From contig JAITWF010000032.1 of assembly GCA_031285415.1 (NCBI GenBank), positions 1 to 5,807 of the forward strand: a DNA stretch of 5,807 bases, written 5' to 3'. The position numbers were made by a program, and so were the translations under genes. Below, piece after piece: positions 1 to 5,690 of this stretch. Within the stretch, counting starts at the first letter, position 1, and each line of letters begins with the position of its first letter. The DNA is from Deferribacteraceae bacterium. GTDB taxonomy: Bacteria; Chrysiogenota; Deferribacteres; Deferribacterales; JAISNW01. The notes under the pieces were generated by a model. It saw only the letters and a program-made list of their open reading frames with translations. It was not told where the DNA came from and searched no databases.

Positions 1-377
1 TGATCCTCTCTGCCAAAAACTTTGGCTGTGGCTCATCTAGAGAGCATGCGCCGCAGTCGCTGAAACGTGCTGGCTTTAAAGCCGTTATCGCAGAGAGCTT
101 TGCAGAGATCTTCTTCGGCAATAGCCTCACATTAGGGCTTGCCTGCCTAACGATGGATAAGGCTGATATTCAGGCACTAAATAAGCAGGTGGAGGCAAAT
201 CCTGATAAGGAGATCTCGATTTCGCTTGAGAGCATGATGGCGATCTTCAACGGCGTATCGTATAAATTTACAGTGCCAAAGATCGCTCGTGAAGCACTTT
301 TGAAGGGGTCGTACGACCTACTTGCAGAGCTTTTGCGCAATAAGGCAAAGGTTGATAGTATAACATTACCGTATTAA
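1..377 (+). CDS. leuD: 3-isopropylmalate dehydratase small subunit, 5'-truncated
   Basis: This is the C-terminal part (about 125 residues from position 3) of the small subunit of isopropylmalate isomerase. With the Fe-S subunit LeuC it interconverts 2- and 3-isopropylmalate in cytoplasmic leucine biosynthesis. The visible frame opens with NFGCGSSREHAP, the hallmark of the aconitase-type swivel domain of LeuD, followed by GFKAVIAESFAEIFFGN, which matches the family pattern GFxxVIAxSFAxIFxxN. The remaining C-terminal portion ends in LPY and a TAA stop. Family members are about 160-210 residues, so the N-terminal portion lies outside the window. The ATG at 153 is an internal methionine, not the start, because the conserved motif lies upstream of it in the same frame. 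glyS follows after 12 nt, suggesting co-transcription. An aconitase-like paralogue (for example a homoaconitase small subunit) cannot be fully excluded without the neighbouring leuC. Confidence 0.93.
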   Translation, partial: ILSAKNFGCGSSREHAPQSLKRAGFKAVIAESFAEIFFGNSLTLGLACLTMDKADIQALNKQVEANPDKEISISLESMMAIFNGVSYKFTVPKIAREALLKGSYDLLAELLRNKAKVDSITLPY

Positions 378-380
378 AAC

Positions 381-385
381 GAGGT
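381..385 (+). promoter_or_regulatory. Shine-Dalgarno sequence of glyS
   Basis: GAGGT lies 4 nt before the glyS ATG at 390, inside the 12-nt leuD-glyS gap. It supports that start and shows that this organism uses Shine-Dalgarno pairing. Confidence 0.75.
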
Positions 386-389
386 AAAT

Positions 390-2447
390 ATGTCTTTTTA
401 TCTTTTAGAGATCGGCTGTGAAGAGCTTCCAGCGGCGTTTGTGCCGCTAGCTGTTAATCATTTTGACTCAGAGGCTCGCACACAGCTTGCGGATCTGCAC
501 CTGCCGTATACAACGCTTAAATGTGGCGGCACCCCTAGACGTATCTATATGTATATCGATGGACTGCCAGAGAAGCAGGCGGATCGTGAGGATATCGTGC
601 AGGGACCTCCTGCCAAGATCGCATTCAATCCAGATGGCACGCTATCGCCTGTTGGGGCAAAGTTCGTTGAATCTAAAGGGCTAGAGCTTTCAACTGTCGC
701 AAAGGTCTCCACCGATAAAGGCGAGTATCTTACTGGTGTTAAGAAGATAACTGGGCAGAGCAGCGCAGCTCTGATAAAGACGCTTGCGGCAGGGCTTATT
801 CGCACGATCCCATTCCCGAAATCTATGCGATGGGGGGCGAGAGATATTCGTTTTGGCAGGCCGCTGAAATATCTGATGTCGATTCTAAACGGCACTATAC
901 TAAACCTCGATATCGATGGCTTTGACGCCGTTGATACAACAGTGGGGCATAGATTCCTCTGCCCGAACGCTATGAAAGTTTTTGATTTTCACTCTTATAC
1001 AAAGTCGCTAAAGGAGTCGTTTGTGGTACTCGATATTGAGGATCGCAAGGCGGAGATATCGCACCAGCTCGAGACGCTTGCTAAAAAGGGCGGATATGAG
1101 GTTGGTCACGATGAGGATCTTTTAGACACAGTTGTAAACCTTGTGGAGTATCCGTACGCTATAGAGGGGACGTTTGATGAGCTATTTCTGGAGCTTCCGT
1201 CGCCTGTGCTGATCACAAGCATGAAACATCACCAGAAGTACTTCCCAGCCTATAAAGATGGCAAGCTACAGGCGAAGTTTATCGGTATCTCCAATATGAA
1301 ACCAGAGGATGATTCACTTATCCGTCAGGGGTATGAGCGAGTTTTGAGGGCTAGATTAAATGACGCACACTTCTTCTATAAGAATGACAGAAACACGCCG
1401 CTAGAGGAGCGTGTGGAGATGTTAAAGAAGGTCGTCTATCAGGAGAAGCTCGGCACATCGTACGAGAAGATGGAGAGGTTTCGTGCTATTGCGGATAAGC
1501 TTATCGTGCAGTTTGCGCCAGATAAAAAAGATGAAACCTACGAGGCGGCAACGCTTTGCAAGGCGGACCTTATGTGCGAGATGGTGTACGAATTTCCAGA
1601 GCTACAGGGCTTTATGGGGAAGGTTTATGCTAAATTGCAGGGTAAATCGGAGGCGGTTGCAAACTCTATTGAAGAACATTATATGCCACGCAGCGCAAAC
1701 GACGCTCTGCCAAAATCGGATATCGGCAGGGTGCTTGCGATAGCAGATAAACTCGATACGATCGTGGGGGCGTTTGCGATCGGTATGATCCCTACTGGCA
1801 ATCAGGATCCTTATGGGCTACGCAGAGCGGCTATTGGGATAATTAATATCATCGAGGACGCTCTTTGGAGGGTGGATATCCGCACAGCGATAGCCCACGC
1901 CGCTACGCTACTAAAGGGGAAGGCTACCGAAGCTAATATTGAAGAGAGGGTGCTGGAGTTCTTTATTCAGCGTCACAAGCAGATGTTGATCACAGCAGGC
2001 ACAGTAGACGCCGACGCATACGACGCTGCTATGGTGGACTTCAGTGATTTTGCTCGCCAGAAAGACCGTGCAGTGGCTCTTACAGCGGCGAAGAGGTCGG
2101 AAAACTTTAAGAGTATCGCTCAAAGCTATAAGCGTATCAATAATATACTAAAGAAAGCTGAATCGAATGTTACAGTTGTGGATGATAAGATCTTCGAACA
2201 TATCGAGGAGGCGGCTCTCTATAAACAGTATCAGGACAAACTCCAGACGCTATCGGTGTTTGCGAATGAGGAGCGTTGGGCTGGGGCGATTGCAGAGCTT
2301 GTAACATTCGCCGAGCCGCTAGCCGAGTACTTTGACAAAGTTATGGTGAACGCTCCTGATCAAAATTTGAAGAATAATAGACTTGCAATGCTCTCAAAGC
2401 TACGAGATCTATTTATGAAGGTGGGCGACTTAGGTGAGATTATCTAA
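390..2447 (+). CDS. glyS: glycyl-tRNA synthetase beta subunit
   Basis: This is the beta subunit of the alpha2beta2 glycyl-tRNA synthetase. The alpha subunit (GlyQ) makes glycyl-adenylate, and beta recognises tRNA-Gly and is needed for charging. The protein is 685 residues, the usual length for the family. Family signatures run along the whole chain: the N-terminal LLEIGCEELPAAF (5-17), MRWG and RFGRP (146-158), GHRF (186-189), HQKYFP (281-286), RVLRARLNDAHFF (317-329), KADLMCEMVYEFPELQG (391-407), GNQDPYGLRR (470-479), and a C-terminal DALR-type anticodon-binding region ending with FDKVMVN (648-654) and NRLAMLS (663-669). No frame interruption is seen. The start is supported by GAGGT just upstream and by the fit of the N-terminal motif. 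Its stop overlaps the ribF start by one base (TAATG). glyQ, commonly the upstream neighbour, is absent; leuD occupies that place. Confidence 0.98.
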   Translation: MSFYLLEIGCEELPAAFVPLAVNHFDSEARTQLADLHLPYTTLKCGGTPRRIYMYIDGLPEKQADREDIVQGPPAKIAFNPDGTLSPVGAKFVESKGLELSTVAKVSTDKGEYLTGVKKITGQSSAALIKTLAAGLIRTIPFPKSMRWGARDIRFGRPLKYLMSILNGTILNLDIDGFDAVDTTVGHRFLCPNAMKVFDFHSYTKSLKESFVVLDIEDRKAEISHQLETLAKKGGYEVGHDEDLLDTVVNLVEYPYAIEGTFDELFLELPSPVLITSMKHHQKYFPAYKDGKLQAKFIGISNMKPEDDSLIRQGYERVLRARLNDAHFFYKNDRNTPLEERVEMLKKVVYQEKLGTSYEKMERFRAIADKLIVQFAPDKKDETYEAATLCKADLMCEMVYEFPELQGFMGKVYAKLQGKSEAVANSIEEHYMPRSANDALPKSDIGRVLAIADKLDTIVGAFAIGMIPTGNQDPYGLRRAAIGIINIIEDALWRVDIRTAIAHAATLLKGKATEANIEERVLEFFIQRHKQMLITAGTVDADAYDAAMVDFSDFARQKDRAVALTAAKRSENFKSIAQSYKRINNILKKAESNVTVVDDKIFEHIEEAALYKQYQDKLQTLSVFANEERWAGAIAELVTFAEPLAEYFDKVMVNAPDQNLKNNRLAMLSKLRDLFMKVGDLGEII
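2432..2437 (+). promoter_or_regulatory. Shine-Dalgarno sequence of ribF inside glyS
   Basis: AGGTGA lies within the last codons of glyS, 9 nt before the ribF ATG at 2447. With the TAATG stop/start overlap it supports translational coupling of glyS and ribF and fixes the ribF start. Confidence 0.65.
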
Positions 2448-3325
2448 TGCAGGTGGTGCTGGATGGCAGTATCCTTGCCACTAGTAAGACGGCTGTCTGC
2501 ATAGGTAACTTTGACGGTGTGCATTTAGGGCATGCCTCTCTTTTGCAAGCTATGCTAGCAAGGGGGCTTGCGCCTGTGGTATGCACCTTTCTTCCACACC
2601 CACAGAAGTATTACAAGAAGAACACGCCGATGATCTGCACATTTGAGCAGAAGATGGCACTATTAGCGTCTGCTGGTGTAGAGATCTGCTATAACGTTCC
2701 ATTTAATGCTGAGCTGGCGGCTCTAGAGCCGAGTGTATTCTTTCGTGAGTATATAGAGGAGCGGCTACACGCTAAAGCTGTGATTGTGGGTAGCGATTTC
2801 AGGTTTGGTAAAGGGCGAACAGGCGATTCCGTACTACTAAAAAGGCTCTGCCTAGAGCGCAATATAGAGTGCATAGTTGTGCCACAGCTAGAGCATGGTG
2901 GTGTGCAGATCTCTAGCACAGTTATACGTAATATAGTGCTTGCTGGCGATGTCGCCGAGGTGCCGAACTATCTTGGCAGATATTACTCCTGCGTAGGCGA
3001 AGTGGTCGCAGGTGACCAGATGGGGCGCACGATCGGCTTCCCTACTGCGAACTTAAAGCTATTGAGCGAACTTCTTCCTCCAGAGGGAGTTTATAGTGGC
3101 TATACATATGTGGATGGCAAGAGATATACAGCGATGATCTATAGAGGCACTCGCCCAGAGGTGGGTGAGCGGTTTGAGGTACATCTGGTGGATTATAGCG
3201 GTAGAGAGCTTTATGGCGATACGCTAGAGGTCTTTATTGTGCAGAAGATCCGTGACTGCATGAAGTTTTCTAGTTTAGAGGAGCTGAAAGAGCAATTAGA
3301 GAGAGATAAAGAAAAAATATTATAA
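2447..3325 (+). CDS. ribF: bifunctional riboflavin kinase / FAD synthetase
   Basis: RibF phosphorylates riboflavin to FMN and adenylylates FMN to FAD in the cytoplasm. At 292 residues it is close to the usual ~310. The N-terminal nucleotidyltransferase (FAD synthetase) module shows GNFDGVHLGH (20-29), a TFLPHP version of the TFxPHP motif (47-52), VGSDFRFGKGRTGD (114-127) and ISSTVIR (155-161) with LGR (176-178). The C-terminal riboflavin kinase module shows GFPTAN (197-202), EVHLVDY (244-250, containing the expected acidic residue) and KIRDCMKFSSLEEL (267-280). The segment YRGTRPE (232-238) departs from the common NIGxRPT form seen in E. coli RibF, although other lineages also vary here. The start overlaps the glyS stop by one base, and the stop TAA abuts a palindromic element. 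Both catalytic modules look intact. Confidence 0.97.
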   Translation: MQVVLDGSILATSKTAVCIGNFDGVHLGHASLLQAMLARGLAPVVCTFLPHPQKYYKKNTPMICTFEQKMALLASAGVEICYNVPFNAELAALEPSVFFREYIEERLHAKAVIVGSDFRFGKGRTGDSVLLKRLCLERNIECIVVPQLEHGGVQISSTVIRNIVLAGDVAEVPNYLGRYYSCVGEVVAGDQMGRTIGFPTANLKLLSELLPPEGVYSGYTYVDGKRYTAMIYRGTRPEVGERFEVHLVDYSGRELYGDTLEVFIVQKIRDCMKFSSLEELKEQLERDKEKIL

Positions 3326-3449
3326 TGAACCCCTCTCCCGCCCTTTGGGCACCCTCCCCCCAAGGGGGAGGGGAATGGACGTTGTGGTTCAATAGCTTTT
3401 CCCCTCCCCCTTGGGGGGAGGGTGCCCGAAGGGCGGGAGAGGGGTTCAT
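3325..3449. repeat. MITE-like GC-rich inverted-repeat element between ribF and lolA
   Basis: Two 51-nt arms (3325-3375 and 3399-3449) are reverse complements with a single mismatch (T3346 against G3428, still a U-G pair in RNA) around a 23-nt spacer (3376-3398). Each arm contains two smaller palindromes: GCCC-TTT-GGGC (3340-3350; mirrored as GCCC-GAA-GGGC at 3424-3434) and a 9-bp CCCTCCCCC stem with a 3-nt loop (3352-3372; mirrored at 3402-3422). The only mismatch falls in the loop of the smaller hairpins. The left arm is 35/51 G+C, richer than the genes around it. TAA occurs on both sides (3323-3325 and 3449-3451) of a core that begins TGAACCCC and ends GGGGTTCA, compatible with a 3-bp target duplication. 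There is no transposase, so any mobility would be non-autonomous. The inverted repeat is seen directly; the mobile origin is inference. It could instead be a REP-like or processing hairpin. Confidence 0.85.
3439..3442 (+). promoter_or_regulatory. Shine-Dalgarno-like GAGG for lolA, within the inverted-repeat arm
   Basis: GAGG, within GGGAGAGGGG at 3435-3444, is 9 nt before the lolA ATG at 3452. It is the best ribosome-binding candidate for lolA and belongs to the right arm of the inverted repeat. In the mRNA it would be paired with the left arm unless the structure is opened or the ribosome clears it. Its use is inferred. Confidence 0.5.
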
Positions 3450-3451
3450 AA

Positions 3452-4057
3452 ATGAAAAAATTACTTATTCTGCTTACTATTCTATTCGCCATTCAGGCGT
3501 ACGCCTCCGACACGCCACAGCTCGACGCATTCCTGAAACATAAGAGCTTTTCAGCTGATTTTACACAGCTCAATCAGTATCCAGGGCTTGATAACTTCAC
3601 CTACACAGGGCATGCCTATATTGTGCGCCCGAAGGAGGCGTTGTGGGATTATGAAAATCCACGTGAGTACTACCTCATGCGCCCCGATGGGATCGAGCAT
3701 TACAGCGAATCTCTAAAGCAGATCTTGCGTGTAAAGGTAGATGTGGCAAACTCAAACGACACCACGGCACTGCTTCTATCGATCTTTCTGGATGGTTCGA
3801 ACGTTAAGAAGCACTTCACTGTGAAGGAGAACACTGTCGATAAACTCACCACGATATCGCTATCACCTGTAAAGAAGGGAACAGTGGGCGATATCGAGCT
3901 ACAGATTCAGGGTGGGTTAATAAAGAGTGTAGCTAGCAAGGATGCTACAGGTAGCGCAATCAAGATAGAGTTCACCAATGTGCAGCAGGGTAAAAAGATC
4001 GACGCTAAGGTTTTTACCCCTGCCGTACCAGCCGATACACAAATAATTGATCAGTGA
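3452..4057 (+). CDS. lolA: outer-membrane lipoprotein carrier protein LolA
   Basis: LolA is the periplasmic chaperone that accepts lipoproteins released by the LolCDE transporter and carries them to the outer membrane. The 201-residue product has a classic signal peptide: MKK, a hydrophobic stretch (4-14) and an AYA site, with predicted cleavage after residue 18. The mature part has FSADFTQ (33-39), the LolA/LolB-type entry motif, and RPKEALWDYENP (59-70), matching the family pattern RPxxxxWxYxxP. The C-terminal stretch IEFTNVQQGKKIDAKVF followed by PAVPADTQIID (172-200) fits the usual LolA ending. Length is normal. The ATG follows the inverted-repeat element by 2 nt. The dprA start lies 6 nt downstream in the same frame. 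The main alternative is another LolA-fold periplasmic protein, but the motifs favour LolA. The two lipoproteins further downstream would be plausible cargo. Confidence 0.88.
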   Translation: MKKLLILLTILFAIQAYASDTPQLDAFLKHKSFSADFTQLNQYPGLDNFTYTGHAYIVRPKEALWDYENPREYYLMRPDGIEHYSESLKQILRVKVDVANSNDTTALLLSIFLDGSNVKKHFTVKENTVDKLTTISLSPVKKGTVGDIELQIQGGLIKSVASKDATGSAIKIEFTNVQQGKKIDAKVFTPAVPADTQIIDQ

Positions 4058-4063
4058 TGCTAT

Positions 4064-5203
4064 GTGGATACACTACTAACCACATATATTAGGCTTAGGC
4101 AGATAAAGGGGGTATCGGAGCAGACGATTCGAAACCTTCTATCTCTGCGTGGCACCCTTGCAGGGCTTTTTGACTGCACAGCGCATGAGCTTTTTGCTAT
4201 GGGTGTAGATCTGCGCACAGCGCATAGCATAGTAGATTCCGATAATCATAAATACGCCGAGGAGGAGCTTCTTAAAGCTCATCGTATCGATGGACAGATA
4301 ATCCCCCTAGAATCCGACGACTACCCCACAATATTAAAAGAGATCTCCGATCCGCCGCTACTTCTCTACGTTATTGGCGATATAAACTGCTTGAAAGAAT
4401 TTTGTATCGCTGTCGTAGGTGCAAGGAAGGTTAGCCGAAATGGGGTGGATGTCACTCGGAAGATTGCAAGCGATCTCGCCTCCTGTGGGGTGACTATCGT
4501 TAGTGGGCTAGCCTACGGCGTGGATATCACCGCCCACACCGCCGCACTATCGGTGGATGGTGCTACCGTTGCCGTTTTGGGGAGTGGTCTAAATAAGATC
4601 TACCCTGCCGAACACCTTCAATATATCAAAGAGATCTGCAAAAAAGGCTGCGTGATCAGCGAATATCCGATGGATGAACCGCCAAATCCATATAACTTTC
4701 CAAAGCGCAATCGGATCGTCAGTGGACTCTCTAAAGGGGTACTGATAGCAGAGGCGTCGAATAGGAGCGGCTCACTTATCACATGTCGATTGGCGCTTGA
4801 GCAGGGGCGTGATGTATTTGCTGTGCCGATAAGCCCACTTGCGGCGAATAACGCTACAAATTATATGATTAAAAATGGGGCGATACTCACGCAGTCATAT
4901 CTAGATATACTTAGAGAGTTCGGATTGCAGCTTGAGGAGCGGCTATCGGAGCCAATATTCGCAAGCGAGATCGAGAGGCGGATCTGGGAGGAGCTTGGCA
5001 TAGAGCCGCTCGGCGCAGATGAGCTTGTGACTCGCCTTGATATTAATTCGTATAAGGTTATGGCGGCAGTTGCGGCGATGGAGCTGGAAAATAAGGTTGA
5101 TAAAGGGAACGACGGCAGATATTATAGGGTATTAGGGGTGCTAAATGAAACGGTTACTATTACTCTGTATAGTTTTAATGTTTTGTGCTTGCGCAAACTC
5201 TAA
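4064..5203 (+). CDS. dprA: DNA-processing protein DprA (Smf family)
   Basis: DprA binds incoming single-stranded DNA and loads RecA during natural transformation; it is also widespread in bacteria not known to be competent. The 379-residue chain has an N-terminal helical region (1-70), then the Rossmann-like core with VVGARKVSRNG (117-127), SGLAYGVDITAH (147-158), GLNKIYPAEH (175-184), SEYP (199-202), FPKRNRIVSGLS (212-223) and SGSLITCRLALEQGRDVFAVP (235-255). A C-terminal winged-helix domain covers about 300-355. The start is GTG: the lolA TGA lies in the same frame three codons upstream, and the next methionine (46) would delete the N-terminal region. There is no good Shine-Dalgarno sequence, only GTGA at 4054-4057, so coupling to lolA is likely. 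About 24 residues follow the winged helix. The last 19 are encoded in DNA that also encodes the next gene's signal peptide. Confidence 0.96.
   Translation: MDTLLTTYIRLRQIKGVSEQTIRNLLSLRGTLAGLFDCTAHELFAMGVDLRTAHSIVDSDNHKYAEEELLKAHRIDGQIIPLESDDYPTILKEISDPPLLLYVIGDINCLKEFCIAVVGARKVSRNGVDVTRKIASDLASCGVTIVSGLAYGVDITAHTAALSVDGATVAVLGSGLNKIYPAEHLQYIKEICKKGCVISEYPMDEPPNPYNFPKRNRIVSGLSKGVLIAEASNRSGSLITCRLALEQGRDVFAVPISPLAANNATNYMIKNGAILTQSYLDILREFGLQLEERLSEPIFASEIERRIWEELGIEPLGADELVTRLDINSYKVMAAVAAMELENKVDKGNDGRYYRVLGVLNETVTITLYSFNVLCLRKL
5134..5138 (+). promoter_or_regulatory. Shine-Dalgarno sequence of the first lipoprotein gene, inside dprA
   Basis: AGGGG lies 6 nt before the ATG at 5145, within the end of dprA. 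It supports the ATG at 5145 as a real start despite the 59-nt overlap with dprA. Confidence 0.6.
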
Positions 5204-5690
5204 TATAGCGGATCGGTATATCACTACAGATCTGATAGAGGTCTCCTCGTATGCCTTTGTGCTGGCGAAGGTATCGGGGACGCAGCATGAACACCTGACG
5301 TGGCTAAACTCGCAGAAGAAATTTGCAGGAAAATACGACTACACTGAGAGTATCAATATGAAGCCGGGTGAGTATAAACTCTATCAGGTAGTGCCAGGGG
5401 TGTATAGTATCGTAGATTTCTATCTCGATCGGAATCATACTACCTATAGCGCAAACGACAAGGGGAGAGCCGTTAACGAGCAGATGTTAGCGAATAGTCG
5501 CTCTCTTTGGGGGGCGTTTACAGCTACAGCTGGGCGGATCACATATATTGGTGATCTGAACTTCTATACAGACAATGGGGTTAAGCTAGATTCGAATCTA
5601 CACGTGGATAAGGCGACGGAGTTTATACATAAAAATTATATAAATATCTCGAACGTCGAGAGTATTATGGTGAATCATGCTGCGAAATAA
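5145..5690 (+). CDS. predicted lipoprotein of unknown function
   Basis: I do not recognise this 181-residue protein as a named family. Its N-terminus is a lipoprotein signal peptide: MKR, a hydrophobic stretch (4-13) and a lipobox-like FCAC with Cys16 the likely lipidated residue. Cys14 is a weaker alternative. The residue after Cys16 is Ala, which by the enterobacterial +2 rule permits outer-membrane sorting. The mature part includes PGEYKLYQVVPGVYSI (74-89) and AGRITYIGDLNFY (129-141). Paired 'PGxY' and 'aGxxxYiGdl' segments occur in various beta-rich periplasmic lipoproteins, so a small beta-sandwich fold is plausible but inferred. No catalytic motif or further membrane segment is visible. 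The start has AGGGG upstream and overlaps the dprA end by 59 nt. The signal peptide and normal codon use support this gene as real. Confidence 0.85.
   Translation: MKRLLLLCIVLMFCACANSNIADRYITTDLIEVSSYAFVLAKVSGTQHEHLTWLNSQKKFAGKYDYTESINMKPGEYKLYQVVPGVYSIVDFYLDRNHTTYSANDKGRAVNEQMLANSRSLWGAFTATAGRITYIGDLNFYTDNGVKLDSNLHVDKATEFIHKNYINISNVESIMVNHAAK

Noticed and set aside
153..377. A separate 74-codon gene beginning at ATG 153
   Set aside because: The upstream in-frame sequence encodes the conserved LeuD motif FGCGSSREHAP, so this is the C-terminal part of leuD.
545..895. Minus-strand open frame of 116 codons inside glyS
   Set aside because: Antisense shadow of a fully conserved glyS segment (MRWG/RFGRP region), with no recognisable protein features.
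2689..2919. Minus-strand open frame inside ribF, and similar short frames at 463-684, 1483-1743 and 1911-2123
   Set aside because: All lie within well-conserved glyS or ribF coding sequence and show no motif of their own.
3325..3449. Intrinsic transcription terminator between ribF and lolA
   Set aside because: The hairpin is very strong, but no T-tract follows the right arm on the + strand (the sequence goes straight into ATAAATGAAAA), and lolA begins 2 nt later with no promoter visible. Some attenuation is possible, but it is not a canonical terminator.
3325..3449. CRISPR array or tandem repeat
   Set aside because: There are only two copies, in inverted rather than direct orientation, with one spacer and no cas genes.
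3211..3492. Minus-strand open frame of 93 codons over the element
   Set aside because: It spans the end of ribF, the repeat and the lolA signal-peptide region in antisense. It is low-complexity with no domain or ribosome-binding site.
3325..3543. Open frame of 72 codons running through the inverted repeat, starting at ATG overlapping the ribF stop
   Set aside because: Its first ~40 residues (rich in Pro, Gly and Ser) are simply the translated palindromic repeat, and the rest is lolA read in another frame. The TAATG arises from the element end meeting TAA. Not a gene.
4057..4092. ATG overlapping the lolA stop (TGATG) as an alternative dprA start
   Set aside because: That frame closes after 11 codons and is not the dprA frame; the GTG at 4064 is the only start that keeps the N-terminal region.
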